Assembly: GCA_016223085.1 (NCBI GenBank)
Contig: JACRPS010000003.1
Coordinates: 124,001-188,000, forward strand
DNA length: 64,000 nucleotides
Source: Chloroflexota bacterium
Lineage (GTDB): Bacteria; Chloroflexota; Anaerolineae; Aggregatilineales; Phototrophicaceae
Direction of reading: 5' to 3'
A program made the position numbers and the translations under genes. Position 1 is the first letter of the stretch; each line of letters begins with the position of its first letter. Shown here piece by piece: positions 17,189-26,085 of the stretch. The notes beneath the pieces were generated by a model. It searched no databases. It was given only the letters and a program-made list of their open reading frames with translations, and was not told the DNA's origin.

Positions 17189-18643
17189 CTATACGAGAGG
17201 ATACACCAGCCGGAAGCCAATCGAAGCGTAGCGATACACCGGCTTGAGGATGAAGAAGCTGTTGATATCCGACCGGTCCTGTGGGCTGACAAACGACCCA
17301 CCGCGCACCATCCGCCCCACTTCGTTATGGGTGCTGGCGTCCTTGCGCCAGGTAGTGCACCATTCCCACACGTTGCCGGTCATATCAAATACGCCATAGG
17401 GACTGATGCCACCGGCGTAGCAGTTGACCGGCGTGGTGCTGCGCAGGCCACTTTCGCGGGTGTTGCAGCGCGACGCATCAAACTTCTTACCCCAGGGGAA
17501 CGGGCGTGGCCAGTCACCCTGCGCCGCCCGTATCCATTGCGTTTCGCTCGGCAGCGTGATTGGCAAACCGCTTTTGGTGCCCAGCCATTTGCAGAAGGCC
17601 ATCGCCTCGTACCAGGTGATGTTGTTGCGGGGATGCCAATCGCCGGCGAAGGCCGGTTCCATCGGCGTCGGGTTGTCCCGGTGCCATTGAAGAATATGCG
17701 GTGCGTAGCTCCACCAGCGATCATCGTAGTAACCGTCCGGCGCCTCCAGGAAGGCGCGGTACTGGGCATTGGTTATCGGGTATTTGCTGATGCGGAAGGC
17801 TTCCACCGTCTGCGCCAGGGGACTGCCGTTTTGCTCGACCAGCACCTTGCCGGTTGGGATGTCACACCACTCGATGTCCGGCAGCGTTTGCAGGCAGATG
17901 GCAGCCAGGTTCTGCGGGTCATAATCCGGCACGTTGGCGCGGAACTGCATAAACGCCTCGCAGCCCAGCCGGTAGGTGCGCTTCTGCCGCACCAGCGCCA
18001 CGATGTTATCATACTCACGCTCGATTTCGCGCACATACGTCTGGTAATTGAGCGCCGCTTCAGCTTCTTCCAGCATCGCCGCCAGATTGATGAAACGCGA
18101 TTCGTAGCCGTGCGCCTGTGCCTGCTTCAGCAAAAAGACCGCCCGGTCGAAATCGCCCTGGTCGAGTGCCTCGGCAGCTTCCGGGATGGCCGTCCGGGGG
18201 TCAAACGGCGGCGGCTTCAGCAGCGTGCTGGGCAGGCTGGCCGTTGACCGCGCCGACTGCTGCCCCTGGCGCTCTGCCATGTAGATCGAGTTCAGCAGCA
18301 GCTTCACGGCGCGGGCATCCAGCCCGTTGCTTAAATCGGCGTACTGGATGTCCTTCAGCGCGTCGGGAATCGGCGTGTCGCCTTTAATCAGTACCGGGAA
18401 AATGAATTTGCCCAGGCTTTGCGCGATGGCAAATTCCTTCTGGCAGTAGAGAGACTCGACCGAATCCGGCGACAGCAGGTAGATGAACCCGTCACACTCG
18501 CTGAGCTGGCGCAGGATTTCATCCCACCACTTCTGTCCGGCGTGCATCCGGTGGTCGAACCAGACCTCGTGAACGTCCAGGGTTTCGACGATCTGGATAC
18601 AGTAAGGTTGGTCTACGCGCGCATAGCTAATGAAGAGACGCAT
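17189..18643 (-). CDS. TIR domain fused to a formylglycine-generating-enzyme-like domain
   Basis: 484 residues. The TIR domain is at 1-110 (L-F-I-S-Y-A-R-V-D start; catalytic-type Glu about 70 in Y-C-Q-K-E-F). A helical linker (about 145-230) may hold TPR-like pairs. An FGE-sulfatase fold fills 240-484 (I-S-K-Y-P-I-T-N-A-Q-Y-R-A-F, G-N-V-W-E-W-C, R-G-G-S-F, I-G-F-R-L-V). The Cys pair of true FGE, expected just after R-G-G-S, is absent (V-S-P-Q-D-R-S-D), so it probably does not make formylglycine. TIR domains can cleave NAD+ or scaffold signalling. A closely related TIR is at 60594. A defence or sensing role is inferred only. Confidence 0.88.
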   Translation of the reverse strand: MRLFISYARVDQPYCIQIVETLDVHEVWFDHRMHAGQKWWDEILRQLSECDGFIYLLSPDSVESLYCQKEFAIAQSLGKFIFPVLIKGDTPIPDALKDIQYADLSNGLDARAVKLLLNSIYMAERQGQQSARSTASLPSTLLKPPPFDPRTAIPEAAEALDQGDFDRAVFLLKQAQAHGYESRFINLAAMLEEAEAALNYQTYVREIEREYDNIVALVRQKRTYRLGCEAFMQFRANVPDYDPQNLAAICLQTLPDIEWCDIPTGKVLVEQNGSPLAQTVEAFRISKYPITNAQYRAFLEAPDGYYDDRWWSYAPHILQWHRDNPTPMEPAFAGDWHPRNNITWYEAMAFCKWLGTKSGLPITLPSETQWIRAAQGDWPRPFPWGKKFDASRCNTRESGLRSTTPVNCYAGGISPYGVFDMTGNVWEWCTTWRKDASTHNEVGRMVRGGSFVSPQDRSDINSFFILKPVYRYASIGFRLVYPLV

Positions 18644-18707
18644 GGCACTTCGTCCACAAAATTAATTTTTCGATTTCTAGCCTGTGTGAGTAAGGACTGC
18701 TACATAT

Positions 18708-18736
18708 ATTATATGATAATCGCATTCCAATGAAAG
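18708..18736 (-). promoter_or_regulatory. Promoter of the TIR-FGE gene
   Basis: On the minus strand CTTTCA (18736-18731) and TATAAT (18713-18708) are 17 bp apart, 65 bp upstream of the start codon, in an AT-rich divergent region. Confidence 0.5.
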
Positions 18737-18788
18737 TAGCGGTTACAGTTTCGTAACGATTTTTGGTGAAATATTCGCTTTTTTAGGA

Positions 18789-18794
18789 TATTAT
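18789..18794 (+). promoter_or_regulatory. -10 box close to the start of the glycosidase gene
   Basis: TATTAT ends 7 bp before the ATG at 18802, and no Shine-Dalgarno sequence lies between. This spacing would put the transcript start at or next to the start codon, as in a leaderless mRNA. A TTGGTG upstream is poorly spaced. Confidence 0.4.
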
Positions 18795-18801
18795 TCACAT
18801 T

Positions 18802-19968
18802 ATGCCGGTTGCTTTCATCATCCGTTTCCTTCGCCGCCACTTTTTATGGCTGGTCCGCGCCGTCATTGCCGCAGCGATTCTTCTCCGGTTGAGTCCCGCG
18901 CCACCCCGCGCCCCGCTGGGGCCGCCGCAAACGGTGCAAACCGTCAAGCCGCTGGTCTGCGTCCATACCCGGCTGATTGACGAAGTGTACGAGTGGAAAA
19001 TCCAGCGGTCGCTGCAACTGGTGCGTGAAATGGGGGCGGATACCATCGTCGAATTTTTCCCCTGGGCCTATGCTGAACCTGCCCCTAATCAGTATGATTG
19101 GACATCGTTCGACCGCATCATCAACCATGCACGCAACCAGGGTTTGCACGTCATCGCCCGCATGGGGTTGGTGCCAGCCTGGGCACGCGATGATAAAACA
19201 GGCGGCAGCACGACGCTCAACTACCTGCCGGACAAGTCGTTTGACGATTTCACCGCCTTTGTGGCGGCATTCGCGGCACGGTATGCTGGTGTTGTTGACC
19301 ACATCATCATCTGGAACGAACCGAATCTCTCGTTCGAGTGGGGCTACCGCGAGGTTGACCCCGCCGGTTACGTCCGCCTGCTCAAGGCGGCCTATGCTCC
19401 TGTCCATGCCGCCAACCCGAACGTCGTCATTCTCGCCGCGCCGCTGGCGCCCACGCTGGAACCGCCGGGCAGCCCCAATGGTCTGAACGATGTACTGTAC
19501 CTTGAAGCTATGTATCAGGCCGGCGCGGCAGCTTATTTCGATGCCCTGGCGATGCACACCTACGGCTTTACCGACCCGCCGGAAGCGCCACCCGCGCCGG
19601 AAGCGTTAAACTTCCGCCGCGCTGAACTGCTGCGCGCCGTGATGGAACGGTACGACGCGCCGGACAAGCCGGTGTACATCACCGAAAGCGGCTGGAACGA
19701 CAACCCGCGCTGGACCAAAGCGGTGCGCCCGTCGCTGCGCGTGGCCTACACCATCAACGCTTTCGAGTGGGCGGAAGCCAACTGGCCCTGGCTGGATAAG
19801 CTGTGTGTGTGGGCGCTGCGGTATCCGATTTCAACCCGCAGCTATCCCGACAACTTCACGCTGCTGACTGCTGATTTTCAGCCGAAGCCGATCTACACGG
19901 CCATTCAGGCTTACGCGCGCGGCTGGGAACACAACGAGGATTTATGGCTGCCCGCCCCTGGCGATTGA
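18802..19968 (+). CDS. Membrane-anchored glycoside hydrolase-like protein (clan GH-A)
   Basis: 388 residues. An N-terminal membrane anchor (about 14-32) precedes a TIM-barrel domain. The acid/base Glu is about 173 in I-I-W-N-E-P-N, and the nucleophile Glu about 295 in Y-I-T-E-S-G-W-N-D; both are the positions expected for clan GH-A retaining glycosidases such as GH39 or GH5. The substrate is not readable. It is followed, with a 25-bp overlap, by a solute-binding protein gene. Its start lacks a ribosome binding site and may be leaderless. Confidence 0.85.
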   Translation: MPVAFIIRFLRRHFLWLVRAVIAAAILLRLSPAPPRAPLGPPQTVQTVKPLVCVHTRLIDEVYEWKIQRSLQLVREMGADTIVEFFPWAYAEPAPNQYDWTSFDRIINHARNQGLHVIARMGLVPAWARDDKTGGSTTLNYLPDKSFDDFTAFVAAFAARYAGVVDHIIIWNEPNLSFEWGYREVDPAGYVRLLKAAYAPVHAANPNVVILAAPLAPTLEPPGSPNGLNDVLYLEAMYQAGAAAYFDALAMHTYGFTDPPEAPPAPEALNFRRAELLRAVMERYDAPDKPVYITESGWNDNPRWTKAVRPSLRVAYTINAFEWAEANWPWLDKLCVWALRYPISTRSYPDNFTLLTADFQPKPIYTAIQAYARGWEHNEDLWLPAPGD

Positions 19969-20750
19969 TTCTGCCCATGCTGCTGGCCGCCATCACGCTG
20001 TGGCTGTGGGCGCTGGCGGGTATGTTATTTGTGATTCGCTGGAACTCGGTCGAGCGCCCCGGCCCGCCCGTGCGCGTCCTGTTCCCGTATGGCGAAATGC
20101 GCGTGGGGGTGGATGCCAGTTACCCGCCGTTCGCCGTAGCGACCGCCGATGACCTGTTTGGGCTGGACATTGACCTGGGACGCGCCATTGCCGAACGCAT
20201 CGGCATGCCACTGCGCTTTGTTAATATGGGCTACGATGGCCTGTACGATGCGCTCAAGGCCGATCAGGTGGACGTGGTCATTTCCGCGCTGCTGATTGAC
20301 TCCTCGCGCACCAACGATGTGCTGTACACCCTGCCCTACTACAACGCCGGCTTTGTGCTGGTCAGCCGTGCCGACCAGCCGCTAACGACGATGAACGACA
20401 TGTCCGGTCACGCTCTGGCTTACGAATTTGGCTCGGACGCAGATACCTTCGCCCGCGCCTGGCTGCGGCGCATCCCGCCATTTGAGACACGCCCCTACGA
20501 GTTACCCACTTATGCGCTGGATGCCGTTCGGCTGGGCGAAGCCGACGCCGCGCTGGTGGACGCGACCAGTGCCCGCCTGTACCTGCGCGACCATCCCGAT
20601 TGGGACGCGCCGATGCGCTACGTTAGCGATTCGCTGTACGCAATCGCCGTTCGCATCAACCGGGGCCAAACCTGGGAAGCGGTCAACGCCGCGCTGCAAT
20701 CGCTGATTAATGATGGCACACTGGCGGAAATCATGCGAAGGTGGCTGTAA
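19944..20750 (+). CDS. Membrane-anchored family 3 solute-binding protein
   Basis: 268 residues. A membrane segment at about 7-30 is followed by the SBP family 3 fold: V-G-V-D-A-S-Y-P-P-F near 52, F-G-L-D-I-D-L-G-R-A-I-A, and D-V-V-I-S-A-L-L-I-D. This family binds polar amino acids or similar small ligands. No transporter genes are adjacent, so it could feed a distant ABC permease or act as a sensor. It overlaps the glycosidase gene by 25 bp and is probably translationally coupled to it. Confidence 0.88.
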   Translation: MAARPWRLILPMLLAAITLWLWALAGMLFVIRWNSVERPGPPVRVLFPYGEMRVGVDASYPPFAVATADDLFGLDIDLGRAIAERIGMPLRFVNMGYDGLYDALKADQVDVVISALLIDSSRTNDVLYTLPYYNAGFVLVSRADQPLTTMNDMSGHALAYEFGSDADTFARAWLRRIPPFETRPYELPTYALDAVRLGEADAALVDATSARLYLRDHPDWDAPMRYVSDSLYAIAVRINRGQTWEAVNAALQSLINDGTLAEIMRRWL

Positions 20751-20818
20751 GCCACTTGATGATTCAGACCCGTTGCTGGATAATGTCCTTAAGACGCTGA
20801 GTAGGTGGAGACGTAAAA

Positions 20819-21109
20819 ATGACCTTACCGCTGATTGCTCAATCACCCCCGTTACGGCTGGACGATAATGGCGTGATCCGGGTGGGAAAAACACGAGTAC
20901 CTGTGGAAACGGTCGTTTACACCTTTAATCGCGGGGCAACGGCGGAAGAAATTGTGCAGCAGTGTCCCGCCCTGGCGCTGTCTGACGTATATTTGGTCAT
21001 CGGCTACTATCTGCAAAACCGGGCTGAAGTGGACGCATACATCCAGGAGCAGCGGCAGGAAGCGGAACAGATTCGGCAGAAAAACGAAGCACGGTTTGAC
21101 CCGGCTTGA
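20819..21109 (+). CDS. DUF433-family small protein (possible antitoxin), C-terminus shortened
   Basis: 96 residues. The core L-R-L-D-D-N-G-V-I-R-V-G-K-T-R-V-P-V-E-T and G-A-T-A-E-E-I matches DUF433, a wing-helix-like family often paired with a DUF5615 PIN-like toxin. The protein ends R-F-D-P-A at TGA 21107-21109, but the frame continues as I-R-E-R-L-L-A-R-E-H-T-I to a second TGA at 21146-21148, which overlaps the ATG of the next gene. That continuation looks like the normal tail of the family, so the first TGA may be a recent nonsense change. No DUF5615 gene follows. Confidence 0.85.
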   Translation: MTLPLIAQSPPLRLDDNGVIRVGKTRVPVETVVYTFNRGATAEEIVQQCPALALSDVYLVIGYYLQNRAEVDAYIQEQRQEAEQIRQKNEARFDPA

Positions 21110-21144
21110 ATCCGGGAACGACTGCTGGCGCGGGAGCATACAAT

Positions 21145-21441
21145 ATGAATACATCTATCCCGTTTCTGATTTTATTTCTTCTTGCTGGAATATTCACATT
21201 TCTTAGTGCTGTAAACAATTGGAGTTGGTGGTGGCGAATTAGTGGTGTAGGAAATTGGTTTTATAAGCGGTATGGTCACGAAGCCACGCGATTATCATAT
21301 GGATTTATTGGGATGCTTCTCATAGTTGCAGCAATGCTGGACATAGGAAAAACGTTACTTGCCACCACACTAGGGAAATTTTTTGTTATTGTGATACTAT
21401 TAATTACAATCGGTTTTATGGGCTACAAGAAACTAAAATAG
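21145..21441 (+). CDS. Small membrane protein, function unknown
   Basis: 98 residues with about three membrane segments (I-P-F-L-I-L-F-L-L-A-G-I-F-T-F; L-S-Y-G-F-I-G-M-L-L-I-V-A-A-M-L; F-F-V-I-V-I-L-L-I-T-I-G-F-M-G). The ATG at 21145 is favoured because the hydrophobic N-terminus begins there. The codon use is clearly more AT-rich than the neighbours, which suggests a recent arrival. It stands where a DUF433 gene would normally be followed by its toxin, but shows no similarity to PIN or DUF5615 proteins. Confidence 0.7.
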   Translation: MNTSIPFLILFLLAGIFTFLSAVNNWSWWWRISGVGNWFYKRYGHEATRLSYGFIGMLLIVAAMLDIGKTLLATTLGKFFVIVILLITIGFMGYKKLK

Positions 21442-21453
21442 CACAAAAACACA

Positions 21454-21690
21454 TCATTCGGTAACATTGAAACATTCTGTAATCAACTGCTTGATCTCCA
21501 GAACAGATACTTTCTCTCCTGTCACCGCCTCATGAAGGCTCTGGCGCAGGTCGTCCAGCAGTGCCGCTTTCTCGGCGTTTACATCTTCTTCAACCGCCAG
21601 TTCATTCACCAGCAGTTGCACCACCCGCAGTTTTTGCGCCCGGTTCAGTTTTTGCAGTTCTTCCAACAGTTTATCCGATACGACCATCAT
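21454..21690 (-). CDS. Small acidic helical protein, function unknown
   Basis: 78 residues with no membrane segment. Two amphipathic helices are likely (K-L-L-E-E-L-Q-K-L-N-R-A-Q-K-L-R-V-V-Q-L-L and A-A-L-L-D-D-L-R-Q-S-L-H-E-A). The L-N-R-A-Q-K-L-R-V-V-Q-L-L pattern resembles short proteins encoded next to toxin-like genes, but no partner ORF overlaps it. It is convergent with the AT-rich membrane gene and lies just after parA on the same strand. Confidence 0.65.
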   Translation of the reverse strand: MMVVSDKLLEELQKLNRAQKLRVVQLLVNELAVEEDVNAEKAALLDDLRQSLHEAVTGEKVSVLEIKQLITECFNVTE

Positions 21691-21735
21691 CCACCTCTAT
21701 CTGGATCACTTTGTCGTCTATTTTGCCTCTGGTAG

Positions 21736-22500
21736 CTAGGGTATTGAGCTACCGCCAATCTCCTCCGCCAGCTTGCGATAAGCGACTGCGCCGGGGCTGT
21801 CCGGCGCGTAATCCAGCACCGCCTTGCCCTGATGCGGCGCGTCGGCAATATGCGTGTCGTAGGGAATCACGGTGTCGAGCACCGGCACGAGCGCCCGCAG
21901 TTCGTCCAGCGTTTTCTGTGCATAGGCGGCGTTACCGTCGAAGAAGGTTGGCAGCACACCCCGCACCTTCAGGCCGGGGTTGCCCATGTCGTCACGCACG
22001 CGCCGTGCCATGTCCTGAATCCCTCGCACACCGAGCATCGCCAGATGGTCGCACTGCGCCGGAATCAGCACCTCATCGGCGGCCAGGAAACCCGCTACCG
22101 ACAGCACGTTTAATCCCGGCGGGGTATCCACCAGCACGAAATCAAACGGCATCCGGCTGCCGCGCAGCGCGCTCCGCAGCCGCAGCAACGGGTGACGCTC
22201 CTGCACCAGCCGCACCGCCGCCGTCGCCAGATCAATGCTGCCGGGCGCCAGCGCCAGATTGGCGCGCGGTGTCCTGAGGATGCGCGCCAGCCCCATGCTG
22301 TCGAACATCAGCAGCGAATAGGTGCTGCGCCCGACGCGGTACGGGTCAAAACCCAGGAACGCCGTCAGGCTGGCCTGCGGGTCAACGTCCACCAGCAGCA
22401 CCCGCCGCCCCTGTGCTGCCAGCGCCAGGCCCAGATTGAGGGCTGTCGTGGTCTTACCCACGCCGCCCTTCTGATTGGCTAATACCAGTATGCGTGTCAC
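21736..22500 (-). CDS. ParA/Soj-type ATPase
   Basis: 254 residues. The deviant Walker A motif N-Q-K-G-G-V-G-K-T-T-T is at about 9-19, Walker A' is L-L-V-D-V-D-P-Q (about 35-42) and Walker B is F-V-L-V-D-T-P-P-G (about 121-129). Such ATPases position DNA or protein cargo by dimerising on the nucleoid. No parB gene or parS-like site is seen beside it, so it is an orphan here and may serve something other than chromosome partition. The start is GTG at 22500, behind a G-rich ribosome binding site. Confidence 0.92.
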   Translation of the reverse strand: MTRILVLANQKGGVGKTTTALNLGLALAAQGRRVLLVDVDPQASLTAFLGFDPYRVGRSTYSLLMFDSMGLARILRTPRANLALAPGSIDLATAAVRLVQERHPLLRLRSALRGSRMPFDFVLVDTPPGLNVLSVAGFLAADEVLIPAQCDHLAMLGVRGIQDMARRVRDDMGNPGLKVRGVLPTFFDGNAAYAQKTLDELRALVPVLDTVIPYDTHIADAPHQGKAVLDYAPDSPGAVAYRKLAEEIGGSSIP

Positions 22501-22564
22501 ATGCCCCCACCCTGTTACTGCCCTGATTATACTCCAAAGGCTGGATACTTCACCGTGAAACCGT

Positions 22565-22570
22565 TATACT
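22565..22570 (+). promoter_or_regulatory. -10 box close to the start of the first glycosyltransferase gene
   Basis: TATACT ends 9 bp before the ATG at 22580, with TGGATA 17 bp further upstream (22542-22547). No Shine-Dalgarno sequence separates it from the ATG, so the transcript may begin at or just before the start codon. ATTATA at 22526-22531 is a likely -10 box for parA on the other strand. Confidence 0.4.
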
Positions 22571-22579
22571 CGGCGGACT

Positions 22580-23683
22580 ATGCACATCGGCATTGACGCA
22601 CGCCTGACCTACTACCGTACCGGCGGTATCAGCACCTACATGCGGCGGCTGGTCGCCGCGCTCGAACCCCTGGACACGGCCAATCGTTATACTGTCTTTC
22701 ACAGCCGCAAATCACGCGAGTCGCTGACGACCCGCTTCCGCCGCGCCGCGCTGTGGACGCCCTGCCACCACCGCCTGGAACGGCTGGCGCTGTCGGTCGA
22801 ACTGGCGCGCTTCCGGCTCGACGTGCTGCATAGTCCGGATTTTATCCCCCCACTGCGCGGCGCGCGCCGCCACGTGATTACCGTGCATGACCTGACATTT
22901 TTGCACTATCCCCAGTTTTTAACGCCGGATGCCCGCCGCTATTACAACGGCCAGATCACCGCCGCCGTGCGTCAGGCTGACCAGATTCTGGCCGACAGCC
23001 AATCCACCAAAAATGATCTGATGACCATGCTGGGCGTACCACCGGAAAAAGTTTCCGTGCATATGCTCGGCGTAGACGAACGCTTCCGCCCACTGCCGCC
23101 AGAAATGATTGCAGTGGCGCGGCGCACGTCACAACTGCCGGAAACGTACATCCTGCACGTTGGCACGCTCGAACCACGCAAAAATATCGGCGGCCTGCTG
23201 GCGGCGTACCGCACGTTACTCGACCGCCTGCCGGACGCGCCGCCGCTGCTGCTGGCCGGGCGCAGGGGGTGGCTGTTCGAGGAAACGCTGGCAGTTGTAG
23301 ATCAACTGAAACTGGGCGAGCGAGTGATCTTCCGCGACGACATCAGCGACGAGCAGTTGCCCGCGCTGTATAATGGTGCATCGCTGCTGGTCATGCCCTC
23401 GTTTTACGAAGGTTTTGGCTTCCCGGCGCTGGAAGCGATGGCCTGCGGCACAGTGACGGTGGTCAGCAACCGGTCATCGCTGCCGGAAGTGGTGGGCGAG
23501 GTCGGCTTGCAGGTCAATCCTGACGACACCCACGCCCTCGCTGCCGCGCTGGAACACGCCCTCACCGATCAGGTATGGCGCGACGCCAACCGTGAGGCCG
23601 GCTTGCAGCGGGCGAAACAGTTCACCTGGGAAAACACGGCCCGGATTGCTCTCTCAGCTTACCGGGCGGCAGCGGAGGTGTAA
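22580..23683 (+). CDS. Glycosyltransferase family 4 (mannosyltransferase-like)
   Basis: 367 residues with the GT-B fold. The N-terminal domain starts M-H-I-G-I-D-A-R-L and has the G-G-I-S-T-Y acceptor loop. The donor-binding domain has H-V-G-T-L-E-P-R-K-N and the E-x7-E motif in P-S-F-Y-E-G-F-G-F-P-A-L-E-A-M-A. GT4 enzymes transfer sugars from nucleotide donors, often GDP-mannose, at the inner membrane. It is the first of three overlapping glycosyltransferase genes, so it probably makes an exported glycan or glycolipid. Confidence 0.93.
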   Translation: MHIGIDARLTYYRTGGISTYMRRLVAALEPLDTANRYTVFHSRKSRESLTTRFRRAALWTPCHHRLERLALSVELARFRLDVLHSPDFIPPLRGARRHVITVHDLTFLHYPQFLTPDARRYYNGQITAAVRQADQILADSQSTKNDLMTMLGVPPEKVSVHMLGVDERFRPLPPEMIAVARRTSQLPETYILHVGTLEPRKNIGGLLAAYRTLLDRLPDAPPLLLAGRRGWLFEETLAVVDQLKLGERVIFRDDISDEQLPALYNGASLLVMPSFYEGFGFPALEAMACGTVTVVSNRSSLPEVVGEVGLQVNPDDTHALAAALEHALTDQVWRDANREAGLQRAKQFTWENTARIALSAYRAAAEV

Positions 23684-24900
23684 TGCGTATTCTGATCCTG
23701 GCCGCCAGCCTGCCGTATCCACCCCATCAGGGCGGCGCGCTGCGGACGTATGGCATTTTATACGGCCTGCACCAGGCCGGTCACGACATCACCCTGCTGA
23801 GTTTCCACGACGGCGACGTGCAGCCGGCGGACACGCCGCTGGCGGGGTCTTGTTCGCGCATCGAAACCGTGCTGCCTCCTGTACGCAGCAAAGCCGACCG
23901 CCTGCGCGATCTGCTGCTGACCGGCGAGCCGGACATCGCCCGCCGCCTGTACAGCGACGCCTTCCGCGCCCGACTGCTGCAACTGCTGGCGGAAACGCGC
24001 TTCGACCTGATTCTGTTTGAAGGTATCGAAGTCGCCTGCTACCTCCCCCTCGTCAGACAAATGGGCGTCACGGCTAAACTGTGCTACGACGCCTTCAACG
24101 CCGAAGCCGCCTTACAGCAGGTCATTTTTCGGGTAGACCTGGGCGACCCCAAACGCTGGCCTGCCGCCGCCTATTCGCTCGTCCAGTCGCGGCGCATCGC
24201 CCGGTTCGAACGGCTGCTATGCCAGCAGGCCGACGCTGTGATCGCCGTGTCTGACGAGGATGCTGCCATATTAAAACAGATGTGCCCGAACCAACCGGTG
24301 CCGGTGGTGAACAACGGCATTTTTGTGGACGACTACGCCTGTGCCGGGCAGCAGCTAGACCTGGGCGAGCACGTCATGGTTTTCACCGGCAAGATGGATT
24401 ACCGCCCGAACGTGGACGCCATCACCTGGTTTGCCGACAGCATCCTGCCCCGTGTGCAGGAGCAACTGCCGGACGCGCGGCTGTACATCGTTGGGCAGAA
24501 GCCGCACCCGCGCGTGGAACAGCTTCGGGGCCGCCGTAATGTCGAAGTCACTGGCTGGGTACGGGATGTCAGGCCATTCCTCCACGCCGCCGGCGTGTAC
24601 GTCGCTCCGTTGCGGATGGGCAGCGGCACTCGCCTGAAAATCCTGGAAGCGATGGCCGCCGGCTGCGCTGTGGTCGCCACGCCGGTGGCGGTCAGCGGGA
24701 TGCGCGACGATGTGAAAAACGTCGCCATCATCACTGACCAGCCAGACGCCTTCGCCGCTGCGGTGATCGGCCTGCTGCAGGACCCCCAGCGCCGCCAGCA
24801 GACTGGCCAGGCGGCGCAGCAGTACGTCAAGCAGCGTTACGATTGGCCGGTATTAATCCCGCGCCTGCTGGCAATCTTCAAGGAACTGGGACTTGAATAG
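23683..24900 (+). CDS. Glycosyltransferase family 4
   Basis: 405 residues, GT-B fold. The acceptor-side loop P-H-Q-G-G-A-L-R-T-Y is near 17-26, and the donor site has F-T-G-K-M-D-Y-R-P-N and G-S-G-T-R-L-K-I-L-E-A-M-A-A-G. It resembles GT4 members of exopolysaccharide clusters. Its ATG overlaps the stop of the previous gene by one base, which indicates coupling. Donor and acceptor are unknown. Confidence 0.92.
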   Translation: MRILILAASLPYPPHQGGALRTYGILYGLHQAGHDITLLSFHDGDVQPADTPLAGSCSRIETVLPPVRSKADRLRDLLLTGEPDIARRLYSDAFRARLLQLLAETRFDLILFEGIEVACYLPLVRQMGVTAKLCYDAFNAEAALQQVIFRVDLGDPKRWPAAAYSLVQSRRIARFERLLCQQADAVIAVSDEDAAILKQMCPNQPVPVVNNGIFVDDYACAGQQLDLGEHVMVFTGKMDYRPNVDAITWFADSILPRVQEQLPDARLYIVGQKPHPRVEQLRGRRNVEVTGWVRDVRPFLHAAGVYVAPLRMGSGTRLKILEAMAAGCAVVATPVAVSGMRDDVKNVAIITDQPDAFAAAVIGLLQDPQRRQQTGQAAQQYVKQRYDWPVLIPRLLAIFKELGLE

Positions 24901-26085
24901 GGAAACGCTCGTCCTGCGTAACCGCAGCATCGCGGCAGCGTTCCACCGCCCCGCCCCCAAACACCGGCTGCGGCGTGGGCTGCTGGCGCTGGCCGGGCGC
25001 ATACCTGTCCCTACAATTCCCACCCACAACCGCAACCGCATCCTGCTCATCCGGCCTGACCACCTGGGCGATGTGCTGCTGACCACGCCCGCCATTTACG
25101 CCCTGCGCGAAGTGAACCCGTACACCGAAATCCACGCGCTGGTTGGCCCCTGGTCAGCCGATGTGATTGCCGCCTACCCGGAAATTGACCTGGTGCTGAC
25201 GCTGGCCTTTCCCGGCTTCAGCCGCGAACCAAAAGAAAACTGGCGCTCGCCCTACCAGCTTGCCCTGCAAACGGCGGGGCACTTGCGGCGCATCGGCTAC
25301 AGCAGCGCCCTGATCCTGCGCCCCGATCACTGGTGGGGCGCGCTGGTCGCCAAACTGGCGGGCATACCGGAGCGCATCGGTTACGATCTGCCGGAGGTCG
25401 CGCCCTTCCTGACGCAGGCGGTCGAACACCGGCATGAGCATGCCGTCCGGCAAAGCCTGCGCCTGGTCGAACACTGGACGGGCTTCGTTGCGCCGGAAAA
25501 GATTGTCTACCGTTTTCCATCCGACCCGGTGAGCGAGGGCTACGTCAACGGCTATCTGCAGGAATGGGGGATTGGGCCAGCGCAGCCGATCATCTGCGTT
25601 CACCCCGGTACGGGCACGTGGGTGAAACACTGGCGCGAGGACAAATGGGTGGACGTAGCGGACACGCTGGCGGAACAACTGAACTGCGCCACCGTCTTTA
25701 CCGGCGGCGCGCATGAACTGGCGCTCGTCCGTCGCATCGCCGGTCAGATGAACCACCGCGCCTGTATCATGGCGGGGGATACTCGCGTCAGCCAACTGGC
25801 GGCGGTCTTCCGGCGGGCGAAGGTGGTATTGGGGCCGGACAGCGGGCCGCTGCATCTGGCGGCGGCGGTTGGCACGCCGACTGTTTCGCTCTACGGCCCG
25901 GCTGACCCGCTGGAATTTGGCCCCTGGGGGTCGCCGCAAAAACACTATGTCCTTGTCAGTGACATCGGCTGCCGCCCCTGCCGCATCCTCGATTGGGGCG
26001 CAGATGACCCAAATTTCCATCCCTGCGTGCGGGAAATCACGGTTGCCCGTGTGCTGGATGCCGCCCGCCGCGCTATGAATCACGG

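Noticed and set aside
17189-18643. FGE-like domain as a diversity-generating retroelement target
   Set aside because: No reverse transcriptase, template repeat or variable repeat is visible near the gene.
22501-22579. parS or replication origin next to parA
   Set aside because: No parS-like palindrome, DnaA-box cluster, parB or dnaA/dnaN genes are seen; parA is treated as an orphan.
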